Positions 26,647-35,473 of a stretch of DNA of 64,000 bases are shown here, piece after piece (the first letter of the stretch is position 1; the number at the start of each line of letters is the position of its first letter). A program made the position numbers and the translations under genes. A model generated the notes under the pieces. The model was given only the letters and a program-made list of their open reading frames with translations, had not been told where the DNA came from and made no database searches. The DNA comes from Evansella caseinilytica (GTDB taxonomy: Bacteria; Bacillota; Bacilli; Bacillales; Salisediminibacteriaceae): assembly GCF_900107275.1 (NCBI RefSeq), contig NZ_FNPI01000001.1, positions 930,001 through 994,000 on the forward strand. The letters run 5' to 3'.

Positions 26647-27642
26647 ATGGTTACGATAAATGATATAGCAAGGCTGGCAGGGGTATCGAGAACAACGGTT
26701 TCAAGAGTGCTGAATAACTCCGGTTATGTTGGGGAGGAAGCGAAGAAAAAGATATTGGCGGTAATTGCAGAGACCGGATATGTTCCGAGTGAACAGGCTA
26801 AATCGTTGCGAACAAAACGAACGAAAGTTATCGGAGTGATTTTGCCGAAAATCAGTACGGAAACGGCCAGCCGGGTTGTTGACGGCATTGACAAGGAATT
26901 GAGTCAGCACGGCTATCAAATACTGCTCGCCAGCTCCAACCTGCAAGTGGAAAAGGAAATAGAACAACTTCGCCTGCTTCAAAGCCGGCGGGTGGACGGA
27001 ATTGTCATCGTAGCGACAAATACGGATGAAAAATTAATGAAGGAAATTCATGAGGTGAAAATACCAATCGTTGTTCTCGGACAGGATGTGAAAGGCGTTA
27101 CTTCGGTAATTTATAACGATTATGATGCTGCAAAGGATGTCACCACGCTGCTGGCGGAGAAAGGCCATCGTCGCATCGGGTTCATCGGAGTAAGCGAGAA
27201 AGACCCGGCTGTCGGTTATTATCGGAAAAAAGGATATTTGGATGCGTTAACGGAGAACGGTTTGATGGCAGATGAGAAATTGGTGAAAGAAGGGATATTT
27301 AATATTCAATCCGGCTATTCAGCGATGATGGCGATGTTTGCGGACACCAGCGATGCACCGACAGCTGTCGTTGCTGTCACCGACCGGCTTGCCGTAGGTG
27401 CATTGCAGGCGCTGCGAGAAAAAAATATTCGGATTCCAGATGATATCAGCCTGTTCGGCATGGGAAACTCGGTGATGTCTGAATATTTACAGCCGCCGCT
27501 GTCCACCGTGGAGTTTTACAACGAGCAGGCGGGAAAAGAGGCAGCGGTCTTATTGTTGGAGCAACTGAATAAACAAGAAGAAGTTGTAAATAAAAAAATT
27601 ATCATAAATTATAGACTTATTGAACGAGGTAGTTTATTATAA
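26647..27642 (+). CDS. LacI family regulator, sucrose operon repressor type
   Basis: A 331-residue repressor with HTH at the extreme N-terminus (TINDIARLAGVSRTTVSRVL), hinge SEQAKSLRTKRTK and the effector-binding core (VIGVILPKIS to SLFGMGNSVMSEYLQPPLST). GGAAGGAGATAGTCG precedes ATG 26647. It lies between GH32 and the sucrose-type PTS gene and is flanked by TGGAATCGATTCCA-like operators, so it is probably a ScrR/SacR-like repressor. Confidence 0.9.
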   Translation: MVTINDIARLAGVSRTTVSRVLNNSGYVGEEAKKKILAVIAETGYVPSEQAKSLRTKRTKVIGVILPKISTETASRVVDGIDKELSQHGYQILLASSNLQVEKEIEQLRLLQSRRVDGIVIVATNTDEKLMKEIHEVKIPIVVLGQDVKGVTSVIYNDYDAAKDVTTLLAEKGHRRIGFIGVSEKDPAVGYYRKKGYLDALTENGLMADEKLVKEGIFNIQSGYSAMMAMFADTSDAPTAVVAVTDRLAVGALQALREKNIRIPDDISLFGMGNSVMSEYLQPPLSTVEFYNEQAGKEAAVLLLEQLNKQEEVVNKKIIINYRLIERGSLL

Positions 27643-27648
27643 GGATAA

Positions 27649-27707
27649 GTAATCGATTCCACATTTGGGGAATCGATGCGTTTTGCAAAACTGTGTAATC
27701 GATTCCA
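27649..27707. promoter_or_regulatory. Cluster of sucrose-type operators, sites 2 and 3
   Basis: GTAATCGATTCCA at 27649-27661 and again at 27695-27707, with a half-matching GGAATCGATGC at 27669-27679 between them. They lie directly behind the repressor gene and about 350-400 bp from the next operator, spacing suited to DNA looping. The remaining 27710-28050 stretch shows no gene. Confidence 0.65.
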
Positions 27708-28050
27708 TAGGGGCGTCAATATACAGCGTGTTGTCATAAGGACGTGTGGAAGGCTGTTCTTTGTTTTTAGGCACAGAGCTGCGAAACTTGTTTCTTTTCC
27801 TACGCGACGGCTGTCCGATGGCATCGCTGATTTTCGGCAACAAGGAATGCTGTCTGTGACAATTGTTATTCGTAATATTGAAGGATAAAGGGACAGCGGG
27901 CGGCGGAACCGAAAACAAACGGCGCTTGCAGGCGTAGAAGGAGCGGATTGCTAGAGACGGGAAGCTGTCGGCATCCCATATTTGAAGATGGTAAAATGAA
28001 GCCGAGGCAATAGACTATATCATTGAGGAAGTTTTATTTTTACTTTCATA

Positions 28051-28064
28051 TGTAATCGATTCCA
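28051..28064. promoter_or_regulatory. Sucrose-type operator, site 4
   Basis: TGTAATCGATTCCA, one base from the perfect site at 26371, 128 bp upstream of the PTS gene, at or near its promoter. Confidence 0.7.
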
Positions 28065-28191
28065 GAAATTGTTTTGTTTTATAAAACTTATTCAAAAAGC
28101 TGAAAGCCGAGCTTTCTGAATAACTACTGATGAAATAATTTTCCCAACGACCACGTAAACTAATGGTTGAAAAATGAAAGGAGTACATCTT

Positions 28192-29598
28192 ATGTCAGAG
28201 AACAGAAGAATCGCGGAAGAGTTGATCGAAGCCGTGGGGGGCAAAGAAAATATTGCCTCTGTGGCCCACTGCGCAACCCGTTTGCGCATCATGGTAAACA
28301 ACAAAGAAAGTATTGATCAACAACGGGTCGAAGAAATCGACAAAGTCAAAGGGGCTTTTTATAATTCAGGACAGTACCAGATTATTTTTGGAACCGGTAC
28401 AGTTAACCGCATACATGATGAAGTTGTTCAATTGGGGGTATCGGAATCAACGAAAGGCGAGCAAAAACAGGAAGCGGCGAAGCAAGGAAATAATTTTCAG
28501 CGGGTGATCCGCACATTTGGCGACGTGTTTGTCCCGATTATTCCAGTTCTCGTGGCTACAGGTCTGTTTATGGGCGTGCGCGGATTGTTGATGCAGGAGC
28601 AAATTCTCAGTCTTTTTGGCTTAACTGCGGACAATGTTCCTGAAAATTTCATTCTTTTTACCCAGGTGCTGACGGATACTGCCTTTGCCTTTTTACCGGC
28701 GCTTATCGCTTGGTCAGCCTTCAGAGTTTTCGGCGGAAGCCCCGTCATTGGCATTGTTCTCGGGTTAATGCTTGTCAGTCCGTCGCTGCCGAACGCATGG
28801 GCGGTGGCAGAAAATCCCGATCTGGCGATTCAGTTTTTCGGATTTCTTCCAGTAACAGGATACCAAGGCTCAGTTTTACCAGCGTTTATTGCCGGCTTTC
28901 TCGGGGCGAAGCTGGAAAAATGGATCCGCAAACGTGTACCTGAAGCACTGGATTTAATTTTAACACCGTTTTTAACGTTATTAATCATGATTTTACTGGC
29001 ACTCTTTGTCATCGGCCCTGTGTTCCATTTTATCGAAAATATCGTGATGTCAGGAACGCAGTTTATTCTTGATTTACCGTTTGGCATCAGCGGCTTGATT
29101 ATCGGCGGGCTGCATCAGATCGTCGTTATTACCGGAGTCCACCATATATTTAACTTTCTGGAAATTCAATTACTGGAGAGGTTATCGGCTAATCCGTTCA
29201 ATGCGCTGATCACATGTTCGATTGCGGCACAAGGTGGAGCTGCGTTGGCAGTTGGACTGAAAACTAAAGTGAAAAAGCTGAAGGCGCTGGCCTTACCATC
29301 TTCTCTGTCGGCGTTTTTAGGAATTACTGAACCGGCGATTTTCGGTGTCAACCTGCGGTACGGTAAACCGTTTATCATGGGGCTCGTCGGCGGGGCTGCC
29401 GGTGCCTTCTTCGCTGCATTGGTTGGCCTGGCTGGTACGGGGATGGCAATTACCGTCATACCGGGAACATTATTGTACCTGAATGAGCAAATTCTCTTCT
29501 ATCTATTGGCTAACGTGATTGCGGTCGGCGTGGCTTTCGCTCTGACATGGAGCTTCGGCTATTCCGACAAAATGAAAGAAGAAGTGGAAAAAGGATAA
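28192..29598 (+). CDS. PTS sucrose-family transporter subunit EIIBC
   Basis: A 468-residue membrane permease of the glucose-glucoside superfamily. The EIIB domain (residues 1-85) carries the phosphorylated cysteine in VAHCATRLRIMV; the EIIC domain has about ten membrane segments and the family motifs GGLHQIVVITGVHH and LGITEPAIFGVNLRYGKPF. No EIIA domain is fused, so a separate EIIA is needed. ATG 28192 follows GAAAGGAGTACATCTT. With GH32 and the LacI repressor it forms a sucrose uptake and hydrolysis system; trehalose or other glucosides are less likely. Confidence 0.9.
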   Translation: MSENRRIAEELIEAVGGKENIASVAHCATRLRIMVNNKESIDQQRVEEIDKVKGAFYNSGQYQIIFGTGTVNRIHDEVVQLGVSESTKGEQKQEAAKQGNNFQRVIRTFGDVFVPIIPVLVATGLFMGVRGLLMQEQILSLFGLTADNVPENFILFTQVLTDTAFAFLPALIAWSAFRVFGGSPVIGIVLGLMLVSPSLPNAWAVAENPDLAIQFFGFLPVTGYQGSVLPAFIAGFLGAKLEKWIRKRVPEALDLILTPFLTLLIMILLALFVIGPVFHFIENIVMSGTQFILDLPFGISGLIIGGLHQIVVITGVHHIFNFLEIQLLERLSANPFNALITCSIAAQGGAALAVGLKTKVKKLKALALPSSLSAFLGITEPAIFGVNLRYGKPFIMGLVGGAAGAFFAALVGLAGTGMAITVIPGTLLYLNEQILFYLLANVIAVGVAFALTWSFGYSDKMKEEVEKG

Positions 29599-29604
29599 TG
29601 TTAA

Positions 29605-29650
29605 AGAGCGTGTTCAAAAAGATAAAAACCGATCCTTTTGAACAAACACT
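29605..29650. repeat. Minimal family B palindrome (46 bp)
   Basis: AGAGCGTGTTCAAAAAG is followed directly by a right end CCTTTTGAACAAACACT. This is a family B element reduced to its two ends, located between the PTS gene stop and its terminator. Confidence 0.75.
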
Positions 29651-29667
29651 TAATATTATTTCAACAG

Positions 29668-29708
29668 AAGTCCGGGCGATGCTGCTGACACGGCCCGGGC
29701 TTTTTTTC
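29668..29708 (+). terminator. Terminator after the PTS gene
   Basis: AAGTCCGGGC pairs with GCCCGGGCTT (one G-U pair), followed by seven T. Strong Rho-independent form. Confidence 0.85.
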
Positions 29709-29806
29709 AAAGCAGAAGGCTGCCTTCTTAAAACTTTGCTGTTATTCTGTCGGCTATTATGGAAATGATCATTCGCACCAATTCCTCGGTACCTTGCCGG
29801 TTCAGG

Positions 29807-31313
29807 TTATTTCTTTCTTGTTTTGACGGTGAGCTTTACCGGCTTGCTTTTTCCAGAGCTGTTGATCGCAATGATCTCGTATTTATAGGATTTGTTTTTC
29901 GTTAATTTTTTGTCATGAAAGCTCGTTTTTGTTCCTCGATAAACGACTTTGCCATTTCTTCTTACTTCATACCTCTTCGCGTCGGATACTTTACTCCAAG
30001 TTAAATGAACCGCGGTGGCGGTAGTTTTTTTTGAAGTTCTTAGGAGCAGTCGTTTTTTTCTGTTTCGGTACCGCTTTTTCTACAGCCTGCGGTGAAGGCG
30101 CAACCGGCTGAGGCTGCGCGATCGGCTGAACCGGCACAACCTGGTCAGGCACATCCGGCTCAGTCGGAGTCATCGGCTCCGGGTCGATATTTACTTTTTC
30201 CGGTGCCTGTATTAGGCCATAGCCATACAAGCTGTCCTTTCCCGCAGGCACTAAATCGACCGTGTTTTCCTGCAGAAGCTTTCGCAGCTCTGCCGCTCCT
30301 GCTTGTGGGTATTTTTCCCGATAAAGGGCATGGTTGCCGGCAACGAATGGCGCTGCCATGGAAGTTCCCTTCATCCGGACATAGCCGTTCCCTAAGTATG
30401 TGCTTAGTACTTGCACCCCGGGAGCGCTGACTTCGATAGCTTCACCGGTAGAGGAAAATGTTCCCCGCTGGTTATTTTTGTCGCTGGCAGCCACGGCAAT
30501 GGCAGAAGGATATTTCGCCGGAAAAACAACGGTGTCACCGCTGTCATCCTGGGTTCCGGAATTCCCTGCGGCAGCAGCAACTACAACACCGTTGGCGTAC
30601 GCTTTATCGACAGCCTGCCTGAGGGCAGCGGATTCCTGCGTTGAGCCGAGACTTAAATTGATAATATCCATCTTATTTTGCTGATAGACCAGTCGATTCC
30701 GGCGATAATGCCGGACAGATAGCCGGAGCCGTTCTGATCCAAAGCCTTAATGGAATAAAGCAGGCTATCCGGCGCAATGCCGACGATTCCACAATCATTA
30801 TTTTTCGCCCCGATTATTCCGGCTACGTGTGTACTGTGTCCGTTGTCATCTTCATGATAGACCGTGTAGGAAACGAAGGAAGCTCCGCCGGCTGTCTGGA
30901 GATCTTCGTGTGCTGCACTACCTAGTGTCAATCACTGCAATCCTCACGCCTTTGCCGGTTAATCCTGACTGCCACGCGTTTGCTGCCACAGTTTTCGTTA
31001 TTCCCCAATCAATCACTTGGTTTTTGACAGTGACCAGTTGATCTTTTTCCACGAGCATTATGTTCGGATTGCGCTCCAGACCGCGAATTGTCTGCGGCGG
31101 GATGGTGACGCTCACGGCTGGTATGTGTTGAAATTCGACATGCAGCTCTCCCTTTACTTCTCGAAGGGGCTTTTTATCAATATGCTTGTCAAAAACAACG
31201 ATGACCCGCTTATCTTTGGCAGCAGATGCCTCCAAAGCTCGCGGAAGGAATAAAGAGAATAATAGCGTTAGACAAATGCAGAGAATGACAGCTTGATAGC
31301 CTGACTGTTTCAT
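29807..31313 (-). pseudogene. Subtilisin-family (S8) serine protease with fibronectin-type domain, three frameshifts
   Basis: Reading from 31313 down, the first part has a signal peptide, an inhibitor-like prodomain and the catalytic Asp motif IAVIDT, then breaks near 30925 by one extra base. The next frame carries the catalytic His (NGHSTHVAGI) and breaks near 30665 by one missing base. The third carries the catalytic Ser (GTSMAAPFVAG) and a Pro-rich linker and breaks in a run of eight A (30025-30032). A fourth frame, to 29807, encodes a fibronectin type III-like module (VHLTWSKVSDAKRYEV ... SGKSKPVKLTVKT). All catalytic residues survive, so inactivation is recent or reflects assembly errors. 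Confidence 0.85.
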
Positions 31314-31362
31314 GTTGCTGCACTCCTTCCGTTTCTTTAAAGGTTCTGATTCTTTTTATTAT

Positions 31363-31667
31363 AGTGTTTGTTCAAAAAGATCGTTTTTTATCTTTTTGAA
31401 CAAGCACGAAGCAATGAGCCGTTCTTCACTGAGACACTGCGAACTGTCTCATTGTGCCATCGCGCGCAATGGCACTTGGACAGACGTCAGTGCTCTACTA
31501 GTAGAGGAAGAGACAATGGGTGGAGCCGATGCCTTCTTTTCAGGCAGGCTGTGAGTGGTTTTCTCAGAGCTAGGATGGCGACATTCCGCCGTTGCCCATA
31601 GGACGTGGGCAGCACTTAGGCGAAATTGGCGCATCGTGCGGAACTAATGCCTTTTTGAACACGCTCT
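31363..31667 (-). repeat. Family B MITE-like repeat, copy 3 (longest)
   Basis: Starts AGTGTTTGTTCAAAAAGATC and ends CTTTTTGAACACGCTCT. Contains both the section shared with 15735-15957 and the section shared (inverted) with 13217-13421, so it is probably closest to the full-length element. Confidence 0.8.
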
Positions 31668-31830
31668 TATAATCGTATTTTTAATAGTGAGATATCGGAT
31701 AAATATGGGAAAATATTTGGTAATAGTTTTCAGCTATTCAATTCTATTTTTATTCCTTATACTGAAAGCAAGATTCATAGATTTTGATAAAACTACTTGC
31801 GGATTACCTGCAGCGAGAGGAGACAGCCAC

Positions 31831-33471
31831 TTGAAAAAAGTTTTCAGTATTTTTTTAATTTTCACCATGTTATCCGCAATTTTTCCAGTAACTCTGGCGG
31901 GAGCAAGTTCACAAAAATTTAATATGACTTATGTTTATTTCGGCAATACCGATACGTTTATCCGCAATGTGGATCACATCGGCGGATCTTTGCATGTTGC
32001 GGCCCCAAGCTATTTTGACCTCCATCCGGACGGTTCTTTAAAGCTGACACATCAGTTTGATACCCGCTTTATTCAGGAAATGCATAACCGCGGTGTGAAG
32101 GTGGTCCCATTTATCAGCAATCATTGGGACAGGATGCTCGGTCGTGCGGCACTGCAGAACAGGGAAAAGCTATCGACGCAAATTGCCAACGCGGTCCAGC
32201 AGTACAACCTTGACGGCGTGAACGTCGATATTGAAAATGTCACCGAAGTAGACAAAGACGCTTTTACCGATTTTGTCCGTCTGCTGAGGGAAAAGATTCC
32301 GGCGGCGAAGGAAGTATCTGTAGCGGTAGCTGCCAATCCAAACGGCTGGACTAAGGGCTGGCACGGATCATACGATTATGCAAAGCTCGCTCAGCATGCC
32401 GATTACTTAATGCTCATGGCTTATGATGAATCGTATGAATGGGGTCCGGTTGGACCGGTTGCCAGCCTGCCGTGGGTAGAAAGATCGATCCAGGCTGTTT
32501 TAAAGCATGCCCCTCCTGAGAAAGTGGTGCTCGGTGTACCGTTTTTCGGACGGTATTGGGTGGAAGGGCAGACTCATGGAGGAATAGGTCTGTCTAATCA
32601 TCGCGTGGAGGAAATTGTCGCCCGCTATCAGGGAACGGTTCGTTTTGACCAGACGGCTAAATCGCCGGTGGCAACATTTACAATTAATGCGTCTGATCCG
32701 AAAACAGTCGTCGGCAGCAGGACGCTCGCACCGGGGAACTATACACTCTGGTTTGAAAACGCCGAGTCGCTGCAGCATAAAATTGATTTGATTCATAAAT
32801 ATCAGTTGAAAGGGATGGGAAGCTGGAGCCTCGGGCAGGAACAGTCGGGGATTTGGCCGGAGCTCAATCGCTTTTTAAACGGAACAGAAGCAGCGCCTAC
32901 ACAGCCTGAGCCGGTGGAAAATCCGATAACGGAACCGGTGATAGAACAGCCGCAGCCAAACAATCAGTCAGGTTCAAAAAAAGATACAACGCCGCCGGGG
33001 ATAAAAAATAAAAAAACGAGCTATCAATCAAAAAATCATCAAGTGACGCTGTCCTATCATATCGATGAGCCGGCGGCGGTAACAACGAGTGTTAGAGACA
33101 GTTCTGGAAAACTGCTGAGAACACTGGAAAATAAAGTGAGTAAACGAGCAGGGACGCACACCGCCACCTGGAATGCTGCCAACGTGAAGAACGGTCGCTA
33201 CACTTTTCGGATTGTTGCCACGGATGCCAGCAATAATACAAGAACAGTCAATCATCAGCATCAACTCGTTAAAGCAAACACAAAATCCGGAAAAGTAAAC
33301 GCATCGACGCTGAATGTACGTGCGAAAGCGACGACAAATTCCCGGGTCATCGGCACGCTGAAAAGAAATGCGACGGTAACGATCATCAGTCAGCAAGGAA
33401 ACTGGTATAAAATTAATTATGGGAAAACAACAGGCTATATCAGCAGCAAATACGTCAAGAATGTCAGATAA
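31831..33471 (+). CDS. Secreted GH18-family protein with Ig-like and SH3b domains
   Basis: A 546-residue secreted protein. TTG 31831 follows GAGAGGAGACAGCCAC and opens a signal peptide (KKVFSIFLIFTML ... LAGASS). The GH18 barrel (about 30-345) has the active-site strand LDGVNVDIEN: Asp128, Asp133 and the acid Glu135 are kept, while one usual Asp is Asn131. A Pro/Glu linker leads to an FlgD-like Ig domain (about 385-475) and a bacterial SH3 domain (about 485-546, STLNVRAKATTNSRVIGTL). It resembles spore-cortex or cell-wall YaaH/YdhD-type enzymes; wall binding through SH3 is likely, chitin or peptidoglycan as substrate undecided. Confidence 0.85.
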   Translation: MKKVFSIFLIFTMLSAIFPVTLAGASSQKFNMTYVYFGNTDTFIRNVDHIGGSLHVAAPSYFDLHPDGSLKLTHQFDTRFIQEMHNRGVKVVPFISNHWDRMLGRAALQNREKLSTQIANAVQQYNLDGVNVDIENVTEVDKDAFTDFVRLLREKIPAAKEVSVAVAANPNGWTKGWHGSYDYAKLAQHADYLMLMAYDESYEWGPVGPVASLPWVERSIQAVLKHAPPEKVVLGVPFFGRYWVEGQTHGGIGLSNHRVEEIVARYQGTVRFDQTAKSPVATFTINASDPKTVVGSRTLAPGNYTLWFENAESLQHKIDLIHKYQLKGMGSWSLGQEQSGIWPELNRFLNGTEAAPTQPEPVENPITEPVIEQPQPNNQSGSKKDTTPPGIKNKKTSYQSKNHQVTLSYHIDEPAAVTTSVRDSSGKLLRTLENKVSKRAGTHTATWNAANVKNGRYTFRIVATDASNNTRTVNHQHQLVKANTKSGKVNASTLNVRAKATTNSRVIGTLKRNATVTIISQQGNWYKINYGKTTGYISSKYVKNVR

Positions 33472-33700
33472 TACAAACGCGAAATGAAAAGGAGCGGATT
33501 CGACCACAAGCGTGAATCAATGAGTGGAGTCAAAGCAAACAGGCAAGTTGAAAAATTGGCGTACTAGTTGACAACAAGTATTATCGCTGAAAAAGGACAT
33601 CACCGCTGTTTCAACACTGTCATAAGAAGGAACATTGTTTGTGAAGGTCCTTCATTATTGATGTTGTTCGGTGTAACAAATGGGAGGGGAAGCATTTTCG

Positions 33701-33726
33701 AGAGCGCCCATAGGGGAAGGCGCTCT
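33701..33726. other. Hairpin downstream of the YjcZ-like gene
   Basis: AGAGCGCC pairs with GGCGCTCT. No U-run on either side, so it may be an mRNA 3' stabiliser for the minus-strand gene. The rest of 33480-33780 shows nothing recognisable. Confidence 0.4.
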
Positions 33727-33788
33727 TGAAGGAGGATTCTCAGGCTATGCTCTAGGCTATTATGCATAATGACGAACTATGCAGGTTT

Positions 33789-33893
33789 TCAGCAGTGTTT
33801 CTTGAACAGAATTGCCCCGATAATTACCAACAGGATAAACAGCACCAGAACAAGCCCGAAACTTGGAGGGAATCCATGGTGGTAGTAGCTCAA
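33789..33893 (-). CDS. YjcZ-family sporulation peptide (34 aa)
   Basis: A very short gene with an excellent ribosome site, GGAAGGAGGTGAGTTTA, before TTG. The product starts SYYHHGFPPSFGLVLVLFIL and continues with a second half of one hydrophobic helix ending FKKHC. This follows the YjcZ/YtzN pattern of a Gly/Tyr-rich head and a single LFILLVIIGA-type membrane helix. Members are small spore-associated membrane peptides in Bacillaceae; the biochemical role is unknown. Confidence 0.8.
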   Translation of the reverse strand: MSYYHHGFPPSFGLVLVLFILLVIIGAILFKKHC

Positions 33894-34334
33894 TAAACTC
33901 ACCTCCTTCCAATGGTGGATGATACATTATATGGAACGGAAAATAGCTTGTATAGTGTTCCTTCCCTAGTAAATTGAAAATTAATTAACTAGTGGACAGG
34001 GCAATTGCTAGAAAAGCAGCTTTTCACAGGATGAAACAGTATTCTCGTACCGGCCGGGATTGATGTTTTAACAGAACTGCATCAGTGTATTTTTCGCTGC
34101 AAAGTTGTGAGATCGCATTCTTTCATTGTATAATTTATCGTGTATCCGGTGCGGCGGAAGCGGTTTTTGCAACCAACTGAAAAACTAGGTAGAAACAGCA
34201 CTTCTGTATGGGCTTCTAGCAAATCGCTTTTTCAGTGCCCGCTGTCTGGAAGGGCTGTTTTTCTGAAAAATACGGGGACGCTGTTCACGGAACAGAAGTT
34301 GTTTGTGTTTTTTCTTAACAAGGAGTGTTATTTG

Positions 34335-34991
34335 ATGAAAAAGGATAAGGCAGTAGTAGTATTCAGCGGCGGGCAGGACAGTACGACTTGTTTGTTTTGG
34401 GCCTTGAAGCACTTTAAAGAGGTGGAAGCAGTAACATTTAACTACAACCAAAGGCATCAATCAGAAATTGAAGTTGCCGGAAAGATTGCGAAGGAGCTTG
34501 ATGTGAAACACACCATCCTTGATATGTCGTTGCTAAATCAGCTGGCGCCCAACGCTTTGACGAGAGACGATATTCCGATAGAAGCAAAAGAAGGTCAGCT
34601 TCCTTCCACCTTTGTTGATGGGCGAAACTTGTTGTTTTTATCGTTTGCGGCAGTTTTGGCCAAGCAGGCAGGTGCCAGGCACTTGGTCACTGGCGTGTGC
34701 GAAACGGATTTCAGCGGCTATCCTGATTGCCGAGATGTGTTTATTAAATCGCTGAATGTCACGCTTAATCTGGCAATGGATTATCAGTTTGTCATCCACA
34801 CGCCGTTGATGTGGCTGGACAAAGCGGAAACGTGGAAGCTGGCAGACGAGCTGAATGCTCTGGAATTTGTCCAAACGAAAACCCTTACTTGCTATAACGG
34901 GATTATCGCCAACGGCTGCGGCGAGTGTCCGGCGTGCATTCTGCGAAAAAATGGGCTGGATACATATCTTAACAGTAATAACAGTGAGTGA
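34335..34991 (+). CDS. queC: 7-cyano-7-deazaguanine synthase QueC
   Basis: A 218-residue ATP-dependent enzyme converting carboxydeazaguanine to preQ0. The PP-loop is [15 protein letters not shown], the substrate region [13 protein letters not shown] and [15 protein letters not shown], and the zinc site [18 protein letters not shown] 34335 follows AAGGAGTGTTATTTG; the frame is open upstream but without a start signal. It is separated from queDE by 20 kb. The leader 34140-34330 is T-rich and structured, but I cannot fit a preQ1 aptamer to it. Confidence 0.94.
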   Translation: MKKDKAVVVFSGGQDSTTCLFWALKHFKEVEAVTFNYNQRHQSEIEVAGKIAKELDVKHTILDMSLLNQLAPNALTRDDIPIEAKEGQLPSTFVDGRNLLFLSFAAVLAKQAGARHLVTGVCETDFSGYPDCRDVFIKSLNVTLNLAMDYQFVIHTPLMWLDKAETWKLADELNALEFVQTKTLTCYNGIIANGCGECPACILRKNGLDTYLNSNNSE

Positions 34992-34998
34992 TCGAAAG

Positions 34999-35205
34999 AA
35001 AGTGACCGCTTGAAAAAGTCCCAACCCACTTTTACATATTGCCCCATCCGAAAGGGGGGGCATTTTCACCCACCGATCATTTGTGTAGCTCAAGCAATTC
35101 CTATTCGTGCGCCCTGCTCCAGTTTAGCCTGCTCTCGCCTGGAGATTTTGCTACTGATAAGCGCTGCTCTATTCCTGGCGGCAGATAAGTCTTTTTGAAA
35201 CAGCT
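34999..35205 (+). repeat. Possible diverged repeat of the A/B type
   Basis: The stretch from GCTTGAAAAAGTCCCAAC to AAGTCTTTTTGAAACAGC has inverted ends reminiscent of families A and B (AAAAAGTCC and CTTTTTGAA) but a different interior. It follows the queC stop. Confidence 0.35.
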
Positions 35206-35241
35206 TTATTTTTCATATCATTTCTATACAATTGCTATCAT

Positions 35242-35278
35242 AAAAACTTAGTTTATCCAATAGACAAACTAAGTTTTT
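35242..35278. terminator. Bidirectional-type terminator
   Basis: AAAAACTTAGTTT pairs with AAACTAAGTTTTT, a 13-bp stem whose ends supply U-runs in both directions. It ends the queC transcript. The remaining 190 bp to the next gene show no other feature. Confidence 0.75.
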
Positions 35279-35473
35279 CAGGTTACAATCAATGAAGAGG
35301 CTCACAAAAACAGCAGCATGACTGTGGTGTTTCCGTGTATCAGATTGTAAACGCGCACATACATTGGCTTCTGAATATCGGGGACTTAAATTTCCGGCAC
35401 TGTTTGCCCTTTTGTCTAAAATGTACGGTGGAAGAGCTGGAAGCTTTGGTTTTCAACAAGGGAGGATGGAAGT

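Noticed and set aside
34140-34334. Possible second preQ1 riboswitch upstream of queC (tail-like GAAAAACTAGG)
   Set aside because: The A-rich tail resembles preQ1-I but no matching P1/L1 arrangement could be drawn, unlike the clear aptamer at 13103.
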